Positions 1 through 5,897 of a stretch of DNA of 7,073 nt are shown here, one piece after another. How positions within the stretch are numbered: the stretch's first letter is position 1; each line of letters starts with the position of its first letter. The stretch lies in NCBI GenBank assembly GCA_902791085.1, contig CADAUN010000074.1:1-7073 (forward strand). Direction: 5' to 3'. This DNA is from an uncultured Erysipelotrichaceae bacterium (GTDB taxonomy: Bacteria; Bacillota_I; Bacilli_A; RFN20; CAG-826). The notes below the pieces were generated by a model that searched no databases, had not been told where the DNA came from, and saw only the letters and a program-made list of their open reading frames with translations. Made by a program: the position numbers and the translations under genes.

Positions 1-80
1 AGGGAGAAAGTGAATTTTAGACTCTCTATTTAATTTGGTTCAAAATCGCTTTCTTTGAGGCTTCCCTGTGGTTCCTTTGC

Positions 81-109
81 TTGTAAACTCAAGAAGAAAC
101 CGATATGAT
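81..109 (+). promoter_or_regulatory. Predicted sigma-A promoter of the uridine kinase-like gene
   Basis: A TTGTAA -35 box (81-86) and a TATGAT -10 box (104-109) are separated by 17 bp. They match the TTGACA/TATAAT consensus at 4 of 6 and 5 of 6 positions. The predicted start near 116 gives a leader of about 29 nt that contains the Shine-Dalgarno site. The promoter is inferred from sequence only. Confidence 0.6.
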
Positions 110-112
110 GTT

Positions 113-130
113 TTACCAATCTATTGGTAA
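113..130. repeat. Perfect 8-2-8 inverted repeat over the predicted transcription start (candidate operator)
   Basis: TTACCAAT (113-120) and ATTGGTAA (123-130) are perfect reverse complements with a 2-nt centre. The dyad starts 3 bp after the -10 box, covers the predicted +1 and ends 4 nt before the GGAG core. This is where a dimeric repressor would block transcription. A 2-nt loop is too tight for a full RNA hairpin, so a DNA operator is more likely than an RNA switch. A shorter hairpin that partly occludes the ribosome site is still possible. Confidence 0.5.
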
Positions 131-131
131 G

Positions 132-140
132 AAAGGAGAA
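132..140 (+). promoter_or_regulatory. Strong Shine-Dalgarno site that fixes the start of the kinase gene
   Basis: AAAGGAGAA, with the GGAG core at 135-138, lies 6 nt before the ATG at 145. An in-frame TTG at 124 lies upstream of this site and inside the inverted repeat, so it is not a credible start. Confidence 0.85.
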
Positions 141-144
141 TGCT

Positions 145-1800
145 ATGCAAGCTTTCCATATCACCATCAATGGGGAAACCCGTACCTTCGATCATAAGGT
201 CCCCTTATTAGATTTGTTAAGTCCGGAGCAAAAGGCACAAAAGAACATTGTGGCCGCCAAAGTGAACAACCGGGTTCGCGAATTGGCTTATGAAGTCTAT
301 TACGACGCCAATGTGGAATTACTCGATTTGAAAGATCACGAGGCGATGAAAATGTATGAAGCCTCCCTTCGTTATCTTGTCGCAATGGCATTTAGCCGCG
401 CCTATCCCACTTTGAAGATTCGCTTTGCTTATAATATCTCCCGTTGTGTTTCGGTGCATTTGTTGGATCCAAGCGTTCATGCCACCACCGCTATGCTTCT
501 TCGCATCAATCATGAGCTTGAATCCATTGTCAAAGCGGATTATCCATTAAAGCGAATTGTGGTTCCTAATGAAGAAGCCGCCAAAATTTACGAAGAACGC
601 GGGTTTGCTGACAAACTTGACATTTTGGCCTATCGTCCGGAAAAAACGGTCCATTTCTACGAATGCGATGGCTATTTGGACTACATGTATTCGCATTTGG
701 TCCCTTCCACTGGCTATGTTCACGATTACAAGATTCGACTTTATGCGCCTGGATTCTTGTTGCAATATCCCCGTTGCGAATGCGGCGGAACCATTCCTGA
801 ATTCGAAGATGCCCCGACTTTTGGCCGTACTTTAAAAGAATCGCACGATTGGGCGAAAGTCGTTGGGATTTCGACGGTTGCCGGCATCAATGAAGAAATC
901 AAACACAATGGCTCGGCAGAACTCATTAATGTCTGCGAAGATCGTCACAATCGTCAATTGGTTGAGTTAGGCCAATTGATTGAAGACAACATTCGCGATG
1001 TCCGTATGATTTGCATCGCCGGCCCTTCCTCTTCCGGAAAGACCACGTTTGCGAATCGCTTGCGGATTGAATTACTTTCACGCGGCATCAAACCCATCCG
1101 TATCTCGACTGACGATTACTATAAGTCCAGAGAAGATACGCCGCTTGATGCAGAAGGAAAACCAGATTACGAAGCATTAAACGCGATTGATGTTGATTAT
1201 TTCAATGAAAACATGTTGAGCTTAATCAATGGGGAAGAAACCGATTTGCCGAAATTTGATTTCACTTTGGGCCATCGCGTTGTGGGACGGCATTTAAAAC
1301 TCGAAAAAGATCAGCCGATCATCATTGAAGGAATCCACGCTTTAAATGAAAATTTGACGTTCCAAATCCCTAAGAGCGAGAAATTCAAAATCTTTATTTC
1401 TCCCCAAGCGCAAATTAATCTCGATGATCACAATCCTTTGTCTTTAACGGACATTCGCTTGTTGCGTCGCTTGGTGCGGGACAAAAAATTCCGTGGTTCT
1501 CCTGCCGAAGAGACCTTAGAGATGTGGCCACGTGTCCGCGCTGGTGAATTCAAATGGATTTATCCTTACCAAGAAGGCAGCGATTATGTCTTCAATAGTT
1601 TCTTGCCTTATGAAATGGCAGCCATGAAGAAATACGCGATGCCTTTGTTACAGGCCATTCCTGCTGATTCCCCTTATTACCCAGACGCCGCGCGCTTGAT
1701 GGGAATGTTAAAATACTTCATCGACATGGACGACAAATGGGTGCCTTCCAATTCCTTGATGCGCGAATTCATCGGCGGTTCATGCTACGCTGATGTATAA
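145..1800 (+). CDS. Uridine kinase-like nucleoside kinase with ThrRS-like N-terminal domains
   Basis: The 551-residue protein is a predicted cytosolic ATP-dependent nucleoside kinase of the phosphoribulokinase/uridine kinase fold, which phosphorylates uridine or cytidine in pyrimidine salvage. Residues 1 to about 60 resemble a TGS domain. Residues about 65-230 resemble the second additional (editing) domain of threonyl-tRNA synthetase, but the helix that carries HxxxH in ThrRS reads RYLVAMA here, so editing chemistry is unlikely. The kinase half has a P-loop GPSSSGKT (293-300), the acceptor-site motif STDDYY (321-326), a Walker B-like IIIEG ending in E395-G396, and an Arg-rich lid TDIRLLRRLVRD (435-446). 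This TGS-SAD-kinase architecture is known in Firmicutes and Thermotoga, where such proteins are annotated as uridine kinase or nucleoside kinase. The gene appears monocistronic, between its own promoter and a terminator. The family is clear, but the exact substrate cannot be read from the sequence. Confidence 0.9.
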   Translation: MQAFHITINGETRTFDHKVPLLDLLSPEQKAQKNIVAAKVNNRVRELAYEVYYDANVELLDLKDHEAMKMYEASLRYLVAMAFSRAYPTLKIRFAYNISRCVSVHLLDPSVHATTAMLLRINHELESIVKADYPLKRIVVPNEEAAKIYEERGFADKLDILAYRPEKTVHFYECDGYLDYMYSHLVPSTGYVHDYKIRLYAPGFLLQYPRCECGGTIPEFEDAPTFGRTLKESHDWAKVVGISTVAGINEEIKHNGSAELINVCEDRHNRQLVELGQLIEDNIRDVRMICIAGPSSSGKTTFANRLRIELLSRGIKPIRISTDDYYKSREDTPLDAEGKPDYEALNAIDVDYFNENMLSLINGEETDLPKFDFTLGHRVVGRHLKLEKDQPIIIEGIHALNENLTFQIPKSEKFKIFISPQAQINLDDHNPLSLTDIRLLRRLVRDKKFRGSPAEETLEMWPRVRAGEFKWIYPYQEGSDYVFNSFLPYEMAAMKKYAMPLLQAIPADSPYYPDAARLMGMLKYFIDMDDKWVPSNSLMREFIGGSCYADV

Positions 1801-1827
1801 GACGTTTCCTTCTTCTAAATAAAGAAG

Positions 1828-1871
1828 CCCCACATTCCGATTAATCTTTGGAATCTGTGGGGTTTTCTTTT
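1828..1871. terminator. Bidirectional intrinsic terminator between convergent genes
   Basis: CCCCACATTCC (1828-1838) pairs with GGAA (1850-1853) and TGTGGGG (1856-1862). The stem has 11 bp with a 2-nt bulge and an 11-nt loop, and TTTTCTTTT (1863-1871) follows it on the plus strand. Read on the minus strand, the same stem is followed by a pyrimidine/T-rich tract (CTTCTTTATTT). It therefore plausibly ends both the kinase transcript and the converging minus-strand run. The right arm and loop lie inside the last codons of the DUF5677-like gene. Confidence 0.85.
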
Positions 1872-3004
1872 GCTTCCACTGCTTCTTTCTTCGGCGCTTG
1901 TTCGTTTCTTTCGGAAAACCGACGTTTGGCCAAAGAAAAACACGCAAACAATTCCCCACGATAGAGTCCTTGCATGCGACGATAAGAGGCTTGTTCTTCG
2001 GCAGAAACGGTGGATAAATACAAAGAAGAGAATACCTTCTCTAATCGGAAGAAAGATTCATAAAGATTAAGAACGGTAACTTGGTAAAAATAATCTTTGC
2101 GGGAATAGATGAGCAATGGAGAAGAATGAGCAATTTCGCTCGACATCTCATAAATCTTGGCATATTCCCGGAGATTGGCCGCACGTTCGACACCATCACG
2201 GAAATTTAGCTTAAATCCTTCCATTTTTTCTACATCCGGAATTCCATAAAGCCAACCATATTCAATGAAACGCTTCATGTCTTTGGATTTTAAATCATGA
2301 GCGCGCATCTCTCTTTTGATATTCTCGAATACCTTGTCCGTTTCCTCTTTGGAGGATAAGCCACCGCGGAAGGCAACCGCATAGCGAAGATGCTTCAAAT
2401 ATTCTTGAATCACCGGTTGTCCATAACGAACTAAAGTTAGCAAAATGCATTCATTTTCGTGCAAAGTGCGCCAGGTCGAAAAAGCCTCTGTTTCAAAACC
2501 ACCGGTTAATAAAGCAACAATGCATTGGGCCATAGAGAACCCTTTTTGCAAAATATCGACGATCAATGTGACGTGCGGCTCACCTTGGTGATAACGCGAA
2601 AGCATCCCCAAAACAAAATTCAAATATAGCGAAATCGTAGAGATTTCGGGCTGAAAGCGATTGGAAAAGGCAGCATTACGATAAGCAAAATGCTCATTCG
2701 TATAATATTTATCCAAACTAATCGAAAGAAGTAATTGCTCATAACCTTCGTCATGTACCAAATCCGCTTCTTTTTGCTCTGGATGAGACAAAAGATAAAA
2801 ATAATGCTCGTTCACGAGATATAGCGTCAACGTTACATCGTTTACTGCCATGCGGGCCAGAATGTTATTTTGTTCAGCGAAGCCTTCAGAAGATGTCTTT
2901 GCATCACAATACGCTTGATAAAGAAAAGCCCAGTCCAATTTGGCAGGAACATTGAGCGCCTTCAATAAAGCGCGAAAATTATTCTCATCCAAGCGATTTG
3001 CCAT
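1841..3004 (-). CDS. DUF5677-like protein of unknown function
   Basis: The 387-residue, mostly helical protein has no signal peptide and no clear membrane span. The central part resembles the DUF5677 family. A helix GGFETEAFSTWRTLHENE (168-185) matches the family pattern of a small-residue turn followed by R-x-L-x-E. A later EMSSEIAHSS segment (286-295) has the characteristic S-x-x-x-H spacing (S289, H293). The function of this family is unknown, and no catalytic assignment is made. The C-terminus from about 362 is charged and low in complexity (KKEAVEAKE), and its last eight codons are built from the terminator hairpin. The gene is fourth in the minus-strand run, 36 nt after the 298-residue gene. 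It may also have its own promoter: TACAAT (3016-3011) lies 6 nt before the ATG. No normal Shine-Dalgarno site is seen. The family call rests on motif recall, not on a search. Confidence 0.65.
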   Translation of the reverse strand: MANRLDENNFRALLKALNVPAKLDWAFLYQAYCDAKTSSEGFAEQNNILARMAVNDVTLTLYLVNEHYFYLLSHPEQKEADLVHDEGYEQLLLSISLDKYYTNEHFAYRNAAFSNRFQPEISTISLYLNFVLGMLSRYHQGEPHVTLIVDILQKGFSMAQCIVALLTGGFETEAFSTWRTLHENECILLTLVRYGQPVIQEYLKHLRYAVAFRGGLSSKEETDKVFENIKREMRAHDLKSKDMKRFIEYGWLYGIPDVEKMEGFKLNFRDGVERAANLREYAKIYEMSSEIAHSSPLLIYSRKDYFYQVTVLNLYESFFRLEKVFSSLYLSTVSAEEQASYRRMQGLYRGELFACFSLAKRRFSERNEQAPKKEAVEAKENPTDSKD

Positions 3005-3010
3005 GGCCCT

Positions 3011-3016
3011 ATTGTA
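3011..3016 (-). promoter_or_regulatory. Possible -10 box of an internal leaderless promoter for the DUF5677-like gene
   Basis: Reading the minus strand, TACAAT is followed by six bases and then the ATG at 3004, so the predicted +1 falls on the start codon. No acceptable -35 hexamer is found 16-18 bp upstream and there is no TGn extension. The support is the -10 match, the missing Shine-Dalgarno site, and the same spacing at the yigZ-like gene in this window. Confidence 0.3.
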
Positions 3017-3040
3017 AACCCATCATAAGAAAAAAGACGA

Positions 3041-3937
3041 TTATTTTTGTCTGGAGGACAAATGAAGGCCTTCTTTGGCTAAAACGGGATTTGGTTTATC
3101 TTGTGAAGAAATCGATACCGAAGCCAACTGGCCAGAACGAAGGAGACGAATCCATCTGGCCTCTTGTTCTTTTGAAAGACGGCAAGGCGTCAAAATCCCT
3201 AAGGAATCCCAAGTCTTTTCTAAAAAGAAGTGTGATTCCCTAGGAGTATGAATCTCCTTAGCACCTACCCAAATCCCGATTTCATTTGGCATAAGCAAGG
3301 GATTTTTACGGAAAATCGCATTGCTTTTTAAGAATGCTTTAGGATGAAAGCCAAAACAAACAATCGGTTGTTTAGAAGGATAAAGCGCGGCAAGAACGCT
3401 GACCTTGGCAGATGCAGCAAGGTTCTCGTTTTCTAAAGAAGAATAGACTTCCACCTCAGAAAAGGAATTTGGTTCGTTTGGCTCTAGCTCATATCCGATA
3501 CGCATATCGCCACGTAAAGAACCGAGATATGCTGAAATCAAATCGCCATAGGTAAAATAACCGGAAATGATAATTTCTTTGCCAATAAACAATGAAGCGG
3601 CTTGCAGATTTTTTCTTTGAATCCAGCCTTGTTTTAATCCATGAATGAAATCCGCGCGATACGGTTTTAAATCGTCTAGTAGCAAGGAATGTTTGTCAAA
3701 GAAAGGCGAAGTATAGGCAAGAGAAATTGCTTTTGCCTTGTTACCAGAAAAGCCTTTGCTTTGCAAAAAGGAAAGCATATTTGAGCTCACCTCGTTGTCC
3801 CAAAGGGCTTTCATTTCTTCTAAGGTCAAACACAAAATGCTGGCCTTATCGCGTTTTTCTGCATCGCGATAATACGGTTGTCGTTCCTTTGGGGCAAGAA
3901 CCACATATTCGTGTTGAGGCAAGAAACGAATGGGCAT
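3041..3937 (-). CDS. Unrecognised protein of 298 residues
   Basis: I do not recognise the family. The protein looks soluble, with no signal peptide and no membrane segment. It mixes helices (residues about 37-75 and 172-186) with hydrophobic strands such as EIIISGYF (121-128) and PIVCFGF (191-197). Cysteines at 36, 194 and 252 form no metal-binding cluster. A stretch rich in Glu, Ser and Asn (150-172) may be a loop. The start ATG lies 1 nt after the stop codon of the Xaa-Pro aminopeptidase gene (TAAGATG) and has only a weak GAGA upstream, so translation is probably coupled to the aminopeptidase. Tight co-transcription and a full-length frame of 298 codons support a real gene. Base composition looks like the neighbours, with no sign of recent transfer. 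No function is proposed. Confidence 0.8.
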   Translation of the reverse strand: MPIRFLPQHEYVVLAPKERQPYYRDAEKRDKASILCLTLEEMKALWDNEVSSNMLSFLQSKGFSGNKAKAISLAYTSPFFDKHSLLLDDLKPYRADFIHGLKQGWIQRKNLQAASLFIGKEIIISGYFTYGDLISAYLGSLRGDMRIGYELEPNEPNSFSEVEVYSSLENENLAASAKVSVLAALYPSKQPIVCFGFHPKAFLKSNAIFRKNPLLMPNEIGIWVGAKEIHTPRESHFFLEKTWDSLGILTPCRLSKEQEARWIRLLRSGQLASVSISSQDKPNPVLAKEGLHLSSRQK

Positions 3938-3938
3938 C

Positions 3939-5231
3939 TTATCTCATTTTGGAAGACAAGGCATTTTCGATGTCTTCCACTTCTTTCACGATATTCTTCG
4001 TCAATACTTCGCAGCCGTCATTTGTGATGAGCAAGTCGTCTTCAATCCGAACGCCTAGTTGATGTTCGGCCATATATAACCCCGGTTCATCAGAAATCAC
4101 CATGCCGGGCTCTAATTTGATGTCGCGATAATCTCCGCGAATCGGAGAAAGATAAGGATCATGCGTATCTAACCCGATGAAATGCGACACCCCGTGGAAG
4201 TAATAACGCGTAATATCCTCCTTGTTTTCAATAAATCCCTTAGCTAAGCAAGCATTGGCCAAATAATCGATTGCCGCCTCTTGTAATGAAGCAATCGTCA
4301 CCCCTGGTTTTGCTTTCGTCGCGATCAATTTATTGCAATTCAACACGATTTCGTAGACCGTGCGTTGAAGTTCGCTAAATTTGCCATTCACCGGAATCGT
4401 TCTTGACACATCAGCGCAGTAATAATGGCTGCGCGCTCCCAAATCACATAGCAACAAATCGCCATCCGCTAAACTCCCTAATGGTTTAGGGTAATGCAAC
4501 GTAGCCGCATGAACTCCGCTTGCCATAATGGTGGAAAAGGCGAGCCCTTGGTAACCATTTAAGTCATTGACAACTTTAGCAAACAAGTCGGCGAGTTCAT
4601 ATTCATGAACGCCGATGCGCGCATTCGACCAAACCGAATATAAACCAACTTTAGTGAATTCGATCGCGCTACGAAGTTCCGCAATTTCGCGCGTTGATTT
4701 TCTTAACCGCAATGTCGTAATCAACGGATAAGCGTCAGAAACCACCACATCGTGATACGTTGCTTCTGCAATCTTCTTTTCATCTAAAGTGGTCGTTTCT
4801 TCTCCAATTTTAATCTCACGGTCCAAATCGAGATACAGTTTCCGAATTTCGCCAAAAATATACATCGAAGGATTTAAAATCTCATCCATCTTTGCGGAAA
4901 GAGAATCGATGACTTGCACGTTTTGAATGCCACTGATCTTGCTTGCTTCTTCTGGCGTCAAACGCTTGCCATACCACTTTTCTTTGCGTTCGTCGTAAGG
5001 AGAAATAAACAAGAAATCTTTCATTTCGCCATAGGAATTGACCAAAATCAAAGCCGAATCCGGCTGATCGATTCCAGTTAAATAATAGAAATTTCGATTG
5101 ACTTCAAACGGATAGGTTTCATCGGCGCTAGAGATTTTTTCGACCCCAGAGAAAAGCACCATGACAGAATTAGAATCCATCATGGCCAAAAGCCGGCCAC
5201 GGCGTTCTTCGTATTCGGTTGCGTTAATCAT
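3939..5231 (-). CDS. pepP: Xaa-Pro aminopeptidase (aminopeptidase P, M24B metallopeptidase)
   Basis: The 430-residue cytosolic enzyme should remove the N-terminal residue from peptides whose second residue is proline, using two metal ions (usually Mn). Residues 1 to about 130 are the aminopeptidase P N-terminal domain, with NRNFYYLTGIDQPDSALIL (45-63). Residues about 180-415 are the pita-bread catalytic domain. All five metal ligands of the family are visible: D263 (CDLGA), D274 (CADVSRT), H350 (GVSH), E382 (SDEPGLY) and E397 (RIEDD). The accessory histidines H246 (TLHYP) and H357 (LDTHD) are also present. The length is close to E. coli PepP (about 440). The start is set by an AAGGAG site 9 nt upstream, inside the yigZ-like gene, and the start overlaps that gene's stop as ATGA. 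The gene leads directly into the 298-residue gene. The symbol is assigned by family; pepQ-type prolidase is less likely because the AMP_N domain is present. Confidence 0.93.
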   Translation of the reverse strand: MINATEYEERRGRLLAMMDSNSVMVLFSGVEKISSADETYPFEVNRNFYYLTGIDQPDSALILVNSYGEMKDFLFISPYDERKEKWYGKRLTPEEASKISGIQNVQVIDSLSAKMDEILNPSMYIFGEIRKLYLDLDREIKIGEETTTLDEKKIAEATYHDVVVSDAYPLITTLRLRKSTREIAELRSAIEFTKVGLYSVWSNARIGVHEYELADLFAKVVNDLNGYQGLAFSTIMASGVHAATLHYPKPLGSLADGDLLLCDLGARSHYYCADVSRTIPVNGKFSELQRTVYEIVLNCNKLIATKAKPGVTIASLQEAAIDYLANACLAKGFIENKEDITRYYFHGVSHFIGLDTHDPYLSPIRGDYRDIKLEPGMVISDEPGLYMAEHQLGVRIEDDLLITNDGCEVLTKNIVKEVEDIENALSSKMR

Positions 5232-5839
5232 CTTGACAATCTCCTTTTCCCTACCCGCGAAGTGTGTTCTAGCACAATGGCTTCTGGCAAGGTTATTAAC
5301 GTTTGCCTGATTAGTTTATCATTTCCCACCAAAGTTAGTGTCACGGAAATCCCATAAATAATATTTTCGATCGTTCCCTCTTTCTCAGTCCAACTACGCG
5401 AAAGTCGCTCATAGGCAGCGTATGGCAAAGAGATTCGAACTGCCGTTTCTTCGATTTTTTCGGCCCAATCCGCTTGATTAATGGCTTCTAAAGCGACTTC
5501 ACGATACGTTCGAGTCAAACGGGGTAACCCTAATTTTGTGCCGCCGAAATACCGTACGACGCAAAGAAGCAATTCATCGACTTGACATTGTTGTAACAAA
5601 GTCAATATGGGATAACCGGAACTGCGTGATGGTTCGCCGTCGTCGCTTCTTGCTTCGAAAGCCCCAACTCTAGCGCCATAAGGATAATGGGTTGCTTTTG
5701 GATAACGCGTTTTGATGGTTTCTAGGCAAGAGGTTAAATCTTCTTTTTGCTCTAGAGGCAACGCCACTGCAATAAAGCGAGAGCCAAGCACGATTTTTTC
5801 ACATTCAAAAGGTTTCGCGAGATAACGAAGAGAAGCCAT
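5228..5839 (-). CDS. yigZ: YigZ/IMPACT (UPF0029) family protein with C-terminal DUF1949 domain
   Basis: The 203-residue cytosolic protein is close in length to E. coli YigZ (about 204). The IMPACT N-terminal domain spans about 1-125, with GSRFIA (19-24), ATHYPYGARVG (49-59), SDDGEP (65-70) and VVRYFGGTKLG (94-104). The C-terminal ferredoxin-like DUF1949 domain spans about 132-190. Eukaryotic IMPACT regulates the GCN2 kinase; bacterial members have no settled role. The usual KLGxGGLxRAY stretch reads KLGLPRLTRTY here, losing the double glycine. An in-frame ATG at 5878 would add 13 residues, but it would place the TATAAT box and the dyad inside the gene. The ATG at 5839 coincides with the predicted transcription start, so I chose it. 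The gene is first in the minus-strand run and overlaps the aminopeptidase gene by 4 nt. Confidence 0.9.
   Translation of the reverse strand: MASLRYLAKPFECEKIVLGSRFIAVALPLEQKEDLTSCLETIKTRYPKATHYPYGARVGAFEARSDDGEPSRSSGYPILTLLQQCQVDELLLCVVRYFGGTKLGLPRLTRTYREVALEAINQADWAEKIEETAVRISLPYAAYERLSRSWTEKEGTIENIIYGISVTLTLVGNDKLIRQTLITLPEAIVLEHTSRVGKRRLSR
5241..5246 (-). promoter_or_regulatory. Shine-Dalgarno site of the Xaa-Pro aminopeptidase gene, inside the upstream gene
   Basis: AAGGAG on the minus strand lies 9 nt before the ATG at 5231, within the last codons of the yigZ-like gene. It supports the 4-nt ATGA overlap as the true junction. It is also the only strong Shine-Dalgarno site in the minus-strand run. 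Confidence 0.8.
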
Positions 5840-5845
5840 GCATAG

Positions 5846-5874
5846 ATTATAAAATTGAAAAGTGCCTTTGGCAC
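5846..5874 (-). promoter_or_regulatory. Predicted promoter of the minus-strand operon (leaderless)
   Basis: On the minus strand, GTGCCA (5874-5869) and a perfect TATAAT (5851-5846) are 17 bp apart. The -35 box matches consensus at 4 of 6 positions. Counting 7 nt from the end of the -10 box puts +1 on the A of the ATG at 5839, so a leaderless transcript is predicted. No Shine-Dalgarno site lies between the -10 box and this ATG. Confidence 0.6.
5862..5874. repeat. GTGCC-TTT-GGCAC dyad shared by two divergent promoters
   Basis: Arms 5862-5866 and 5870-5874 are perfect 5-bp reverse complements around a 3-nt centre. Each arm forms most of the -35 box of one of the two divergent promoters. The dyad could be a shared operator, or simply the outcome of two matching -35 boxes placed back to back. 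There is no T-tract, so it is not a terminator. Confidence 0.55.
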
Positions 5875-5890
5875 GCATTCTTGCTACAAT
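5862..5890 (+). promoter_or_regulatory. Predicted promoter of the CPBP protease gene (extended -10, leaderless)
   Basis: GTGCCT (5862-5867) and TACAAT (5885-5890) are 17 bp apart. The -10 box is preceded by TGC (5882-5884), an extended -10 motif that can offset the poor -35 box. The predicted +1 is near 5897, at or next to the ATG at 5898, so the mRNA would have no usable leader. Confidence 0.55.
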
Positions 5891-5897
5891 GTGGCAT

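Noticed and set aside
1..80. Possible 3' end of an upstream gene, or an additional regulatory element
   Set aside because: I found no convincing coding frame, hairpin or promoter. Short matches such as AGGGA (1-5) with TCCCT (63-67) are too weak.
124..144. TTG start upstream of the kinase ATG, adding seven residues
   Set aside because: The TTG lies within the inverted repeat and upstream of the Shine-Dalgarno site, which is correctly spaced for the ATG at 145.
1870..2070. Open frame on the plus strand, antisense to the DUF5677-like gene
   Set aside because: It has no ribosome site and no recognisable motif, and it lies wholly within a gene on the other strand. The same applies to the plus-strand frames at 2998-3243 and 3727-4062 and to the antisense frames under the kinase gene.
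5862..5874. GTGCC-TTT-GGCAC as a terminator hairpin
   Set aside because: The stem is only 5 bp, there is no T-tract on either strand, and it lies between divergent gene starts where no transcript needs to end.
5840..5878. Longer yigZ-like start at 5878
   Set aside because: It would place the TATAAT box and the promoter dyad inside the coding region, and the extra 13 residues do not resemble the family N-terminus. The shorter form matches the length of E. coli YigZ.
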